Positions 7,802 through 16,894 of a stretch of 64,000 bases of DNA are shown here, in pieces (position 1 is the stretch's first letter; every line of letters starts with the position of its first letter). The notes beneath the pieces were generated by a model. It was not told the DNA's origin. It made no database searches and was given only the letters and a program-made list of their open reading frames with translations. The translations under genes were made by a program, and so were the position numbers. Origin of the DNA: Desulforapulum autotrophicum (GTDB taxonomy: Bacteria > Desulfobacterota > Desulfobacteria > Desulfobacterales > Desulfolunaceae); NCBI GenBank assembly GCA_020723285.1, contig DYJE01000007.1, forward strand, positions 62,001-126,000, read 5' to 3'.

Positions 7802-8845
7802 ATGAGTAAATCGCTGACATACGCGGATGCCGGGGTTGATGTCGACAAGGGCAACAAACTGGTGGATTCCATCAAAAACATCGCCAAACAGACCAAACGT
7901 CCGGGGGTTATCGGAAGTATCGGTGGTTTCGGGGCCCTGTTTGCACCCAACCTTTCGGAAATGGAAAAACCCGTTCTTGTCAGCTCCACCGATGGCGTGG
8001 GCACCAAACTGAAAATCGCCTTCATGATGGACAAACACGACACCATCGGTATCGATCTCGTGGCCATGTGTGTCAACGATATCGCCGTGCAGGGCGCTGA
8101 ACCCCTCTTTTTCCTCGACTACATCGCCATGGGCGAACTGAAAAACGAAACGGCCACAGCCATCATTACCGGTATCGCCGAAGGCTGCAAACAGGCCCGC
8201 TGCGCACTCATCGGGGGTGAAACGGCGGAAATGCCCGATGTCTACCAGAAAGGAGAATACGATCTGGCGGGTTTTGCCGTGGGTGCCGTGGACGATCACA
8301 AAATCATCGACGGCTCTGAAATCCGCATGGGCCAGAAAATCATAGGCATTGCCTCTTCAGGTCTTCACAGCAACGGATATTCCCTGGTGCGTAAAATCTG
8401 TTTTGAAGTGCTCAAGCTGAAAATTGACAGTCATATTCCGGAGCTGGGGAAAATACTGGGCGAAGAACTGATCACACCGACAAAAATCTACTCGGACATC
8501 ATCCTCGGCATTATCAAAACCCATCCGGTCTGCGCGTTCGCCCATATTACCGGCGGCGGCATCAACGACAACATCATCCGCGTGATTCCCAAATCCTGCA
8601 AAGCAGTGATGAAAACCGGAAGCTGGGAAATTCCTCCGATCTTCACATTCCTCCAGGATGCCGGCAACATAACCGACCACGAAATGAGACGGACATTCAA
8701 CAACGGCATAGGCCTCATGGCCGTGGTGCCCGAAGACTCGGCCCAGCCTCTTCTTGAAATGATGAACGCCATGGATGAAAAGGCCTTCATCGTGGGAGAA
8801 ATCGCCGGTCGTAAAAACGACGAACCCCAGGTCGAGTGGGTCTGA
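7802..8845 (+). CDS. purM: Phosphoribosylformylglycinamidine cyclo-ligase (AIR synthetase)
   Basis: The 347-residue enzyme closes the imidazole ring in purine synthesis, using ATP to convert FGAM to AIR. The family signatures YADAGVDVDKGN, SSTDGVGTKLKIA, MCVNDIAVQGAEPLFFLDY, GGETAEMPDVY and ITGGGINDNIIRV are all intact and length is standard. The start ATG 7802 is preceded by GAGG about nine bases upstream. tsaD starts 22 bases after its stop, so the two are probably cotranscribed. The enzyme is a cytoplasmic dimer. Confidence 0.97.
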   Translation: MSKSLTYADAGVDVDKGNKLVDSIKNIAKQTKRPGVIGSIGGFGALFAPNLSEMEKPVLVSSTDGVGTKLKIAFMMDKHDTIGIDLVAMCVNDIAVQGAEPLFFLDYIAMGELKNETATAIITGIAEGCKQARCALIGGETAEMPDVYQKGEYDLAGFAVGAVDDHKIIDGSEIRMGQKIIGIASSGLHSNGYSLVRKICFEVLKLKIDSHIPELGKILGEELITPTKIYSDIILGIIKTHPVCAFAHITGGGINDNIIRVIPKSCKAVMKTGSWEIPPIFTFLQDAGNITDHEMRRTFNNGIGLMAVVPEDSAQPLLEMMNAMDEKAFIVGEIAGRKNDEPQVEWV

Positions 8846-8867
8846 TCCACCTTTTCCGGAATGCGTT

Positions 8868-9884
8868 ATGCTCGTTTTAGGTATAGAAACGTCCTGTGAC
8901 GAAACAGCCTCGGCTGTGGTTGAGGATGGCAGAAGAGTATTGTCGTCCGTGGTGGCGTCCCAGGTGGATGTCCATCATGAATACGGGGGCGTTGTTCCTG
9001 AGATAGCCGCCCGTAAACATGTCGAAGCCATTGTCCCCGTGGTGGAATCCGCCGTTGAAAAAGCCGGAATAACGTATTCCGATCTGGACGCCGTGGCTGT
9101 CACCCAGGGCCCAGGACTGGTGGGCGCGCTTCTCGTGGGATTTTCCTTTGCCAAAGCCTTCTCTTTCGGTCGCGGCCTGCCTTATGTGGGCGTCAATCAT
9201 CTGGAAGGCCATATCACTTCGGCGTTTCTTTCAGACCTTCCGCCATCGTTTCCCTGTGTGACCCTTCTCGTGTCAGGCGGCCACACCGGCATATATCATG
9301 TCACGTCGCACACAGACATGACCCTCATGGGTCAGACCCGGGACGACGCTGTGGGCGAAGCCTACGACAAGGTCAGCAAAATGCTGGACCTCGGATACCC
9401 CGGTGGCCGGGTCATTGACGATCTGGCAAAAACCGGCGATCCGTTCCGCATATCTTTTCCCAGGGCATGGGTTGACAAGCAAAGTTACGACTTCAGTCTG
9501 AGCGGCGTCAAGTCGGCGGTCAGGCGCTATATCGCGGATCATGACGATTACCTAAGCCATATCCCGGACATTGTCGCGGGATTCCAGGAATCGGTGGTGG
9601 ATGTCCTTGTCTACAAACTCATTCACGCGGCCCTTGAAACCGGATGCCGTCACATCTCCATCGTGGGCGGTGTTGCGGCCAATTCGAGACTGCGGAACGC
9701 GGCCATGGAAAAAGGTGCGAAAAAAGGCCTCACCGTCCATATTCCCCCCATGGATCTTTGCGGAGACAATGCGGCCATGATCGCCGCTGCGGGTTATCAT
9801 CGCCTGATCCGGGGTGAGAGAAACGAACTGAACGATGATGTATATTCACGGGCGAAGTCGCCAGCGGGGATGAAACACCGGTAG
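8868..9884 (+). CDS. tsaD: tRNA N6-threonylcarbamoyladenosine synthase subunit TsaD
   Basis: The 338-residue protein starts MLVLGIETSCDETASAVVED, the classical beginning of TsaD (Gcp/YgjD). The metal-binding NHLEGH motif, LVSGGHTGIYH, the GEAYDKVSKMLDLGYPGG segment and the C-terminal GDNAAMIA motif are present. TsaD transfers the threonylcarbamoyl group to A37 of tRNAs reading ANN codons, together with TsaB and TsaE, which are not in the window. The open frame reaches back to 8775 inside purM, but the start at 8868 is the conserved one. The gene is essential in most bacteria. Confidence 0.97.
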   Translation: MLVLGIETSCDETASAVVEDGRRVLSSVVASQVDVHHEYGGVVPEIAARKHVEAIVPVVESAVEKAGITYSDLDAVAVTQGPGLVGALLVGFSFAKAFSFGRGLPYVGVNHLEGHITSAFLSDLPPSFPCVTLLVSGGHTGIYHVTSHTDMTLMGQTRDDAVGEAYDKVSKMLDLGYPGGRVIDDLAKTGDPFRISFPRAWVDKQSYDFSLSGVKSAVRRYIADHDDYLSHIPDIVAGFQESVVDVLVYKLIHAALETGCRHISIVGGVAANSRLRNAAMEKGAKKGLTVHIPPMDLCGDNAAMIAAAGYHRLIRGERNELNDDVYSRAKSPAGMKHR

Positions 9885-9896
9885 CGTAACGACCAG

Positions 9897-9932
9897 GGCA
9901 TTTGTCGGGTTTTAAAAACCCGACCTGTGATG
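9897..9932. repeat. GTCGGGTT/AACCCGAC short hairpin repeat, copy 1
   Basis: GTCGGGTTTT (9904-9913) is followed almost at once by its reverse complement AAAACCCGAC (9915-9924), preceded by ATTT and followed by CTG. The same wording recurs at 30164-30386, 32092-32192 and 55575-55609. Lying between the convergent ends of tsaD and nagZ, it may also act as a two-way terminator, but there is no T run. Confidence 0.75.
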
Positions 9933-9944
9933 GGTTGTGACACA

Positions 9945-10925
9945 TCAAACGGCAAGAAACCTGCGTTTGAGATCCATGATCCGCTGATAGGATACGGCGT
10001 TGGCTTCGGGTCCGGCGTTCATGAACAGGTTGAAGGCTTTTTCAATGTCCGGTCCTTTGTGGCAGATCAGGGCGATGTCCACATCCGCTTCGATGATGCG
10101 GTTCACGGACACCTCGATGGGCGTCCGGATGGCTTTCATATCCAGATCGTCGGTCATGACAAGGCCCTGATATCCCAGTTGATCCCGAAGCAGCCCCTTG
10201 ACCACCTTCATCGAAAGGCTGGCGGGCCAGGCATCATCCAGGGCGTTGTATTGGATATGGGACATCATGATCCCTGCAACACCGAAGTCTATGGCCGCTT
10301 TAAACGGGACAAGATCATGGGCTGAAAGAGCGTCGAAACCGGTTTCAAGCACAGGCAGGTAGAGATGGGAATCCAGGGTCGTCCGGCCGATCCCAGGGAA
10401 ATGTTTGGCCACGGCCATGACGCCACGGTCCTGAAACCCGCGGATCAGCGCCCGACCCATGTCAGACACATAAGCCGGTCCGCCCCGGAACACCCGTTTG
10501 GCCATGACGCCTGAAAAGCCTTCCGGCTCCACATCAAGAACCGGCGCCATGTTCATGTTGAAACCGACACCTTTGAGTTCCCCGGCCGTGACCGCGGCGA
10601 ATCGGTCCGCATCCTCTTCGTTCGCCATTCCCGGATTGCCTTTGGGGAATTCCGTAAAATAGGGCGGCTTCAGCCGGGCAACCGTCCCCCCTTCCTGATC
10701 CACGGCGATGAACAGCGGCGGGAGACCCGATTCCTGTGCAGAGTTCTGGCACGCCCGGCACAGTTCCCGTACCTGATCCGGTGTTTCGATGTTCCTTGCA
10801 AAAAGAATAAGACCGCCGACCCGGAGATTTTCGATAAGAAACTTCAGGTCCTCGTTGAACGATACCCCGTCAAACCCCACAAGGAGCCTCTGACCCGCCA
10901 TCTGTTCAGGTGTCGTATGCGTCAT
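9945..10925 (-). CDS. nagZ: Glycoside hydrolase family 3 beta-N-acetylhexosaminidase, NagZ type
   Basis: The 326-residue enzyme would remove N-acetylglucosamine from muropeptides during cell-wall recycling. Visible GH3 motifs are IAVDQEGGTVARL, MNMAPVLDV, AVAKHFPGIGRTTLDSH and VMTDDLDM; the last holds the nucleophile Asp, and the DSH triplet the Asp/His general acid-base pair. The usual His in KHFPGHG is Ile here, which does not affect the catalytic pair. Its start overlaps the mltG stop by four bases, so both cell-wall enzymes are translated from one message. No signal peptide is seen, which fits cytoplasmic NagZ. Confidence 0.9.
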   Translation of the reverse strand: MTHTTPEQMAGQRLLVGFDGVSFNEDLKFLIENLRVGGLILFARNIETPDQVRELCRACQNSAQESGLPPLFIAVDQEGGTVARLKPPYFTEFPKGNPGMANEEDADRFAAVTAGELKGVGFNMNMAPVLDVEPEGFSGVMAKRVFRGGPAYVSDMGRALIRGFQDRGVMAVAKHFPGIGRTTLDSHLYLPVLETGFDALSAHDLVPFKAAIDFGVAGIMMSHIQYNALDDAWPASLSMKVVKGLLRDQLGYQGLVMTDDLDMKAIRTPIEVSVNRIIEADVDIALICHKGPDIEKAFNLFMNAGPEANAVSYQRIMDLKRRFLAV

Positions 10926-12010
10926 TGGACCGGTTCCGGAGCAGGTGCAGGGTTTTGGGGCTGACGCCGTCTCAGCTGAAACGTCCGGATGTTCTGAATA
11001 TGTTCTTCATAAGTGGCTGAAAACTGATGCGTTCCATCTTTTCTTGAAACAAAGAAGATGTAGTCGCTTTGAACAGGATAGAGAGCCGCTTCCAGGGATT
11101 TGAATCCGGGATTGGCAATGGGGCCGATGGGAAGGCCTTTATTCATATAGGTGTTGTAGGGCCCCGGCGTCCGCAGATGGACCCGAGTCAGGTTGCCGTC
11201 GAAATTCTCGATACCGTAAATCACCGTGGGGTCTGTTTCAAGCCGCATGTTTTTCAGAAGCCTGTTGTGAAACACTGAGGAGATCAGGGGACGTTCGCTG
11301 GCGGCTCCGGTTTCCTTTTCGATGATGGACGCCAGAGTCACCACCTGATGGCGCGTCATGCCGAGAGCTGCCGCGCGTTGATCCCATTCGGCTTTGAACA
11401 CGGTTTTAAAACGGTTTACCATGTCTTTGACAATGATGGCCGGGTCCGTGTTTTTGGGATAGAAATAGGTTTCCGGATAAAGATAGCCTTCAAAGGTCCT
11501 GGCCGGATCGGGGATGCCCATGGCGATCACGGTGAAGGTGTCCGTGGCCGCCTCCAAAAAACGGTCCTTGGAGCAGATTCCGGCATCCTCCACGGTCTGG
11601 GCCACCTGATGGATGTTGTAGCCTTCGGGAACCGTGAGTTTGTGCTGATAGACCTTTCCGTTCACCAGGGCGGAAATGATGGCAGCCGGAGTCATGGACG
11701 ATGAAAATTTGTATTCACCGGCTTTTAATTTTTTATCGTCCCCTGAAAAGGCGGCATAGATTTTAAACCGGGCCGGAGAAACGATCACCCCTTCAGACAC
11801 CAGTCTGGCTGTGGTGGCGCTGAATCCCTGCCCGTGAATAATCTCGATGATTTTTCCTGTTTTATCGTCCCCTGACGGGCTGTGGGCATAATGAAACAGG
11901 CTGAAAGCCGCAATTCCGATCACAGCCGCAACGGCCACAAGGAAAGCGCCGAGCACGATCAACGCCTTGCTTTTGAAGAATGAACGTTTGTTCTGCTTTA
12001 TTTCTCTCAT
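10922..12010 (-). CDS. mltG: Endolytic murein transglycosylase MltG (YceG family)
   Basis: The 362-residue protein has one N-terminal transmembrane helix (about residues 17-40), then a LysM-like region, and a catalytic YceG domain. The ASIIEKETG motif holds the catalytic Glu near residue 231, and the RLETDPTVIYG and NTYMNKGLPIGPI segments are family hallmarks. MltG cuts nascent glycan strands at the inner membrane and sets their length. The C-terminus ends in a short Pro/Ala-rich tail. It is upstream of and overlaps nagZ. The start at 12010 gives a normal cytoplasmic tail before the helix. Confidence 0.93.
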   Translation of the reverse strand: MREIKQNKRSFFKSKALIVLGAFLVAVAAVIGIAAFSLFHYAHSPSGDDKTGKIIEIIHGQGFSATTARLVSEGVIVSPARFKIYAAFSGDDKKLKAGEYKFSSSMTPAAIISALVNGKVYQHKLTVPEGYNIHQVAQTVEDAGICSKDRFLEAATDTFTVIAMGIPDPARTFEGYLYPETYFYPKNTDPAIIVKDMVNRFKTVFKAEWDQRAAALGMTRHQVVTLASIIEKETGAASERPLISSVFHNRLLKNMRLETDPTVIYGIENFDGNLTRVHLRTPGPYNTYMNKGLPIGPIANPGFKSLEAALYPVQSDYIFFVSRKDGTHQFSATYEEHIQNIRTFQLRRRQPQNPAPAPEPVQ

Positions 12011-12371
12011 TTCTCTACGCTTTTTCTGGTGTGAAGTTGGTATGGAAACCCAAAGCCCTTTTTTTTGCGGTCAAATATAGTCCAAGCGTTTAGAGATTGT
12101 CAAAGAGCTTTTCATTGCCTTTGCCGCATATGTGTTTATATTCCAAAAACAGCATGGGTTTGACTTGGTCATATTTATTTTTAAAGAGCCTCTATGCCTC
12201 CGGCGGCCCTGCCGGGCAATGCTGTTGGTTTAAGAGATGGGCACGGCTTCGCCTTTGCCCACGGGCTGCTTGTTTGTTGAACCCCAAACCCATTTGCCCA
12301 GATTTTTAAAATCTGGTCCCCCGGAAGGGCCGCCGGAGGCATGAAACACATTTTGGCGGGAGGAGAACTTT
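12011..12371. other. Divergent intergenic region with a repeat element
   Basis: This 361-base gap separates mltG from the radical SAM gene. Its right part is taken up by the 149-bp inverted-repeat element at 12194-12342. The left part is A+T rich with T runs near 12057-12066 and probably holds the mltG promoter; no clear gene is present. Confidence 0.6.
12194..12342. repeat. MITE-like inverted-repeat element (family A), copy 1
   Basis: The ends ATGCCTCCGGCGGCCCTGCC (from 12194) and the reverse complement at 12320-12342 match at 22 of 23 positions. Inside are GCAATGCTGTTGGTTTAAG and the block GATGGGCACGGCTTCGCC, both shared with elements near 32.2 and 50.3 kb, and a small hairpin CAGATTTTTAAAATCTG. 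There is no coding capacity. Confidence 0.85.
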
Positions 12372-13532
12372 ATGGCAAAATCATCCGGCAATTCATCTTA
12401 CTGCGGTTTTGAACAGGGTCCCATCCGGCCGCCCAGCGAGGCGGGAAGCCTCCTTCTGCGTCTCACCCGGAACTGCCCCTGGAATCACTGCACCTTCTGC
12501 CCGGTTTACAAAGGAGCGGAATTTTCACTGAGGCCCGTGGATCATATCCTCAAGGACATCGACCTTGTTTACAGTTATGTGGAAAAACTGTCGGCCATCC
12601 GGAAAAGCGGGCCGTTCACCCGTGACAGCATCGCACCGGTTCTTGATGACAGCGGGGCACATGACATGGACGCCTTTCACGCGGCCATGAATTTCATCCA
12701 GAACGGCATGGAGTCCATTTTTCTTCAGGACGCCAACAGTCTGATCATGAAACCCGATGACCTGATCACGGTACTCCGGCATATCAAAGCCTGTTTTCCC
12801 CAAGCCAAGAGAATTACGTCTTACGCACGGTCCCATACGGTTTCACGTATTTCAGATGACCATATGATGCGTATTGCCGAAGCCGGGCTTTCAAGAATCC
12901 ATATCGGCATGGAATCCGCGTCGGACAAGGTCCTTGAACGTGTTCGCAAAGGCACCACCAAGGCCATGCAGATCACGGCGGGCCTCAAAGTGAAAAAGGC
13001 AGGAATCGAACTTTCGGAATACGTGATGCCGGGTTTGGGCGGCATGGACCTTTCCCGTGAACACGCCCTTGAAACAGCGGACGCCCTGAACCAGATCGAT
13101 CCGGAATTCATCCGGCTGAGGAGTCTGGCCATCCCCGCCCATGTGCCGCTGTTCAGCGATCATGCAAACGGGACTTTCCGCAAGTGCACGGACCTTGGTG
13201 TGGCGGAGGAAATTCTGCTATTTCTTGAAACCCTTGACGGCATCACCGGTACGGTGAAAAGCGATCATGTGCTCAATCTGTTCCAGGATGTGGAGGGCAC
13301 CTATCCCCAGGATAAGGCGCGCATGACCGATATCATTCGGTCATTTTTAGCATTGCCGCAAGAAGAGAGGCTTTACGTGCAGGTGGGGCGGCGGCTGGGC
13401 ATGATCCGAAACGCGGAAGACGCGAAGGACGCACGAAGGATGGATCATATCAAAGAGACGTGCCGTGCCAACGGCATCACTCCGGCCAATGTGGACACGG
13501 TCATCGAGGACATCATGAGGCGGTTCATCTGA
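12372..13532 (+). CDS. Radical SAM protein, substrate unknown
   Basis: The 386-residue protein has the cluster motif CPWNHCTFC (CX4CX2C) near residue 36, a variant seen in COG1032-like radical SAM proteins, followed by GMESASDKVLERVRKGTT and GLGGMDLS in the barrel. The start follows GGAGGAGAA, a strong ribosome site. There is no B12 domain and no SPASM-type cysteine tail. Its last base pairs overlap the hemW start (TGATG), so the two radical SAM enzymes are translated together. The coupling suggests a role linked to heme or cofactor handling, but the reaction is not known to me. Confidence 0.85.
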   Translation: MAKSSGNSSYCGFEQGPIRPPSEAGSLLLRLTRNCPWNHCTFCPVYKGAEFSLRPVDHILKDIDLVYSYVEKLSAIRKSGPFTRDSIAPVLDDSGAHDMDAFHAAMNFIQNGMESIFLQDANSLIMKPDDLITVLRHIKACFPQAKRITSYARSHTVSRISDDHMMRIAEAGLSRIHIGMESASDKVLERVRKGTTKAMQITAGLKVKKAGIELSEYVMPGLGGMDLSREHALETADALNQIDPEFIRLRSLAIPAHVPLFSDHANGTFRKCTDLGVAEEILLFLETLDGITGTVKSDHVLNLFQDVEGTYPQDKARMTDIIRSFLALPQEERLYVQVGRRLGMIRNAEDAKDARRMDHIKETCRANGITPANVDTVIEDIMRRFI

Positions 13533-14680
13533 TGAACGGCATCTACATTCACGTTCCGTTCTGTGTGAAAAAGTGCGGTTACTGTGATTTTTATTCGGTG
13601 ACGGACCTTGGCCTTACGGATCTGTTCGTTACCGCCCTGGTTCTTGAGATCAAACGGGTTGCCCAAACCATCCCCCAGGCTGAACGTTTAACGGATTCGG
13701 TCTATCTGGGAGGAGGCACCCCGTCCCTCCTCACCATGGCCCAGCTTGAAACCCTTCTCGAAACGGTAAACATCTGCTACACCCTTGCCCCCGGCACGGA
13801 AATCACCGTTGAAATGAATCCGGGCACCGTGGCGGTCCGGAATCTTGAAACCATGAAAAGCCTGGGCGTCAACCGCCTGAGCGTCGGCGTGCAATCCTTT
13901 CAGGAAGACCACCTTCGGTTTTTAGGACGGATTCATACGGCGGGAGAAGCGGAACATGTCCTTCAATCCGCCATGGCCAAGGGCTTCGACAATGTGGGCA
14001 TAGACATCATCCATGGACTTCCGGGGCAGGACGTGAAAAATCTTGAAAAAGATCTGGAAAAAGCGCTCCGGTACGATCCTGCTCATCTGTCCTGCTACAT
14101 GCTGAGTTACGAAGAGGGCACGCCTCTTTACAGGGCCAGGCGGAAAAAGGAGTTCAAACCCTTGAGTGAAAGCAAGGGAGCCCTCCTGTTCAACCACACG
14201 ATCGATATCCTCGAAAAGGCCGGATACCACCATTATGAAATCTCCAATTTCTCACGAACCCCTGGAACCCGGTCCCGGCACAACATGAAATACTGGAATT
14301 TCGAGCCTTATCAGGGCTTCGGCCCTTCGGCCCATGCTTATGATCCCAAAGTGCCGAAGCGGTCCTGGAACGTCCGGAATCTGGAAACATACCTGAAACA
14401 CATCCAGCGCGGCGAAGCGCCCGAAGAAGGCCGCGAGAATCTGTCCCGGACCCAGCAGATCACCGAGGCGGTGTTTCTGAGTCTGCGCATGCGTGAGGGT
14501 CTTGATATTAAAAAGTTCAATGCCCGGTTCCTGGCCGACTTTAGGGCTGATTTTGAAGATCCCCTGTCACGGCTTCGTGACAGCCACCTCCTTGACTCGG
14601 ACGATAACCGTGTCTTTCTGACACGAAAAGGGCTCCTTTTTGCCGATCATGTTGCATCTGTGCTGTTAAGCGAATTTTAA
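13532..14680 (+). CDS. hemW: HemW, radical SAM heme chaperone
   Basis: The 382-residue protein begins MNGIYIHVPFCVKKCGYCDF, with the HemW cluster motif CxxxCxYC. Further family marks are VYLGGGTPSLL, ITVEMNPGTV, GVQSFQ and YEISNFSRTPG with a C-terminal winged-helix-like region. HemW resembles oxygen-independent coproporphyrinogen oxidase HemN but lacks its first cysteine context and is thought to deliver heme to membrane respiratory enzymes. The frame is open far upstream; the start at 13532 is chosen because it overlaps the preceding stop and begins at the conserved IYIHVPF. DUF362 follows about 100 bases later. Confidence 0.93.
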   Translation: MNGIYIHVPFCVKKCGYCDFYSVTDLGLTDLFVTALVLEIKRVAQTIPQAERLTDSVYLGGGTPSLLTMAQLETLLETVNICYTLAPGTEITVEMNPGTVAVRNLETMKSLGVNRLSVGVQSFQEDHLRFLGRIHTAGEAEHVLQSAMAKGFDNVGIDIIHGLPGQDVKNLEKDLEKALRYDPAHLSCYMLSYEEGTPLYRARRKKEFKPLSESKGALLFNHTIDILEKAGYHHYEISNFSRTPGTRSRHNMKYWNFEPYQGFGPSAHAYDPKVPKRSWNVRNLETYLKHIQRGEAPEEGRENLSRTQQITEAVFLSLRMREGLDIKKFNARFLADFRADFEDPLSRLRDSHLLDSDDNRVFLTRKGLLFADHVASVLLSEF

Positions 14681-14779
14681 TTCCAACTTTGCATAAGATG
14701 GTTTATGAAACATGCGTAACCGGAGTTTATCCGTTGCCATGTGCCATGAACATTCGAACACGTATGAAAGGAGATTCCC

Positions 14780-16075
14780 ATGACATCTGTCGTTGCCCTC
14801 GGGAAATATGCCCCGGACACGGACGCCCTAAAAAAAACCATCGAACTCGCAGGAGGATTCGGCCGTCTCAAATCAACGGACCGGGTCATGATCAAGCCCA
14901 ATCTGGTGGCATGGGACGATCAGTATCCCATCGCGCCTTTCGGTGTTTATACTACGACCCGGCTGGTGGAGGATCTGGTTCTCTGTCTGAAGGAGTTCGG
15001 CTGTTCGAAGATTTCCATCGGGGAAGGTTCGGTGGTCATCAAAAAAGGCATGGGTACCATGGCGGCTTACGAAGGTCTGGGGTATACCGCACTTGCAAAA
15101 AAATACGGGGTCACCCTGGTGGATCTGAACGAAAGCGAGGCGGAGGTGTTCGAATATCAGGACGGCATGGAGCTTCACATTGCCAGGGAAGCTGTGGAAC
15201 AGGACTTCTTCATCAATTTCCCCGTCCTTAAAACCCACGGGCAGACCAAAGTTTCCCTGGGGCTGAAAAATCTCAAGGGATGCCTGAAACTGAAGTCCAA
15301 ACGCCACTGCCACAACCCGGATTCCAATCTGGAATACGCTTTTTCCCATATTGCGGATTATGTGAAACCGGCACTGACCCTGGTGGACGGGATTTACGCC
15401 CTTGAAAAAGGCGCCCTTCACTTTGGAAACGCCTTCAGGAAAGACATCGTCATCGCCTCCACGGACATTCTTGCGGCAGATCTCGCCGCTGCCCGGACCA
15501 TCGGTTATTCGGGGGACGACATCGATCATATTCGGCATTACGCCGAACGTCACGGGAGATCCTGGAACCTTGGGGATTACACCTGTGTGGGCGAACCCAT
15601 CGCCGACCATGTGAAACCCCTGAAATGGGACTGGTCCTGGACACCGGAAAACACAGGCCCCGGCATTTTCTCCAAGATGGGCATTACCGGCACGGCGCTT
15701 CCCAAATACGATGAAACCCTTTGCTCCGGATGTTCTCCCATCGCCAACCTCAGCAATATCCTGGTGTTGTCCGCGTTCAAAGGCCAGCCGCTTCCCAGTG
15801 TGGAGATTCTGAACGGAAAGAAAATGCAGGCCCGGACCGGCTATGAAAAAACCGTGCTTCTGGGGAACTGCATGATCAAGGCCAACAAGGAAAACGAAAA
15901 CATCCGGGATGCGGTACCGGTGAAAGGGTGCCCACCCGCGGAAGACGATGTGGTCAAAGCTCTTCAGTCCGTGGGGCTTGATGTGAATATTCTGGCTTAT
16001 TACGGATACATGAAACAGCAGAGCGAAAAATACGACGGCAAGGAAGGGTATGACAAAGGGCTGTTCACAGCCTGA
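14780..16075 (+). CDS. DUF362 domain protein
   Basis: The 431-residue protein starts after AAAGGAG. It has the DUF362 core: VMIKPNLVAWD near residue 36, FINFPVLKTHGQTKVSLGLKNLKG near residue 150 and a long C-terminal part with scattered cysteines (LCSGCSP, GNCMIK, VKGCPP). DUF362 proteins are often found in anaerobes with iron-sulfur domains; here no classical CxxCxxCxxxC ferredoxin module is present, but the cysteines could hold a cluster. No reaction is established. The gene stands alone between hemW and mgtC. Confidence 0.85.
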   Translation: MTSVVALGKYAPDTDALKKTIELAGGFGRLKSTDRVMIKPNLVAWDDQYPIAPFGVYTTTRLVEDLVLCLKEFGCSKISIGEGSVVIKKGMGTMAAYEGLGYTALAKKYGVTLVDLNESEAEVFEYQDGMELHIAREAVEQDFFINFPVLKTHGQTKVSLGLKNLKGCLKLKSKRHCHNPDSNLEYAFSHIADYVKPALTLVDGIYALEKGALHFGNAFRKDIVIASTDILAADLAAARTIGYSGDDIDHIRHYAERHGRSWNLGDYTCVGEPIADHVKPLKWDWSWTPENTGPGIFSKMGITGTALPKYDETLCSGCSPIANLSNILVLSAFKGQPLPSVEILNGKKMQARTGYEKTVLLGNCMIKANKENENIRDAVPVKGCPPAEDDVVKALQSVGLDVNILAYYGYMKQQSEKYDGKEGYDKGLFTA

Positions 16076-16168
16076 TTCAATGAAATAGTGTGGGCTAATT
16101 TCATTTGAAACATAGGCAGCAAACGATGATTGGTTGCCGGATAAGATTCCAAGGCAGGGGGAAGGGGC

Positions 16169-16882
16169 ATGGATCTGACACTGGGCGGACATTATGTGGA
16201 ATACAGAAGCATTCTGACCCACCTTACAGGCGGTCTCATTGCAGGTGGGCTTATCGGTTTCGAGCGGAGTTTCAGGGGGCGTCCCGCCGGGTTCAGAACC
16301 CATACGCTGGTCTGTCTGGCGTCGAGCCTTCTGATGCTCGTCACCATGTACCAGTGGAAATGGCTGCCGGGCGTTCCTCTGGAAACCGTCAAGACAGATC
16401 CCACCCGCATGGCTCAGGGTATCATGACCGGTATCGGTTTTCTTGGCGCCGGGGTAATCTATAAGGAGGGATTCTCAATCCGGGGGCTGACCACCGCCGC
16501 CTCCATCTGGATCACCGCTGCCATCGGCATTCTTTTCGGAGTCGGATTTTTTTTCCCCGCCGTGGTGGCCACCATCCTCACCGTGGGGATTCTCGCGGCA
16601 TTCCGCTGGATCGAACGCAGTATTCCCACAGAAAAATACATTCATTACTCGGTTCTTTTTGACCGAGACAACCCTTTGCCGGAGACAAACCTCCGGCAGC
16701 TTCTGAAAGACCACGGTTTTTCCATTTCAACCATGAGCTACCGGATCACAGGCGACGGGAGATATATTGAGTACAAGACAGTGATGGAAACACGCCGGTA
16801 TCGAAACGCATCCAATCTTTCCGAAACGCTGAGAACCATGGATCTGGTCAAAGGGTTCAGGATTTCTCCTTCAGGTGATTGA
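16169..16882 (+). CDS. MgtC/SapB family membrane protein
   Basis: The 237-residue protein has an N-terminal MgtC domain of four or five membrane helices containing GGLIAGGLIGFERSFRGRPAGFRTHTLV and AQGIMTGIGFLGAGVIYKEG, the two diagnostic motifs, followed by a soluble C-terminal domain of about 90 residues. MgtC-type proteins are inner-membrane proteins implicated in magnesium homeostasis and, in pathogens, in inhibiting F-type ATP synthase; in free-living anaerobes their role is open. The gene ends 12 bases from the stop of a convergent unknown gene. No magnesium leader could be recognised upstream. Confidence 0.9.
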   Translation: MDLTLGGHYVEYRSILTHLTGGLIAGGLIGFERSFRGRPAGFRTHTLVCLASSLLMLVTMYQWKWLPGVPLETVKTDPTRMAQGIMTGIGFLGAGVIYKEGFSIRGLTTAASIWITAAIGILFGVGFFFPAVVATILTVGILAAFRWIERSIPTEKYIHYSVLFDRDNPLPETNLRQLLKDHGFSISTMSYRITGDGRYIEYKTVMETRRYRNASNLSETLRTMDLVKGFRISPSGD

Positions 16883-16894
16883 AAAGATGGAAGT

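Noticed and set aside
14873-16303. 476-residue open frame on the minus strand opposite the DUF362 gene
   Set aside because: Antisense shadow; the plus-strand protein has conserved family motifs and a ribosome site.
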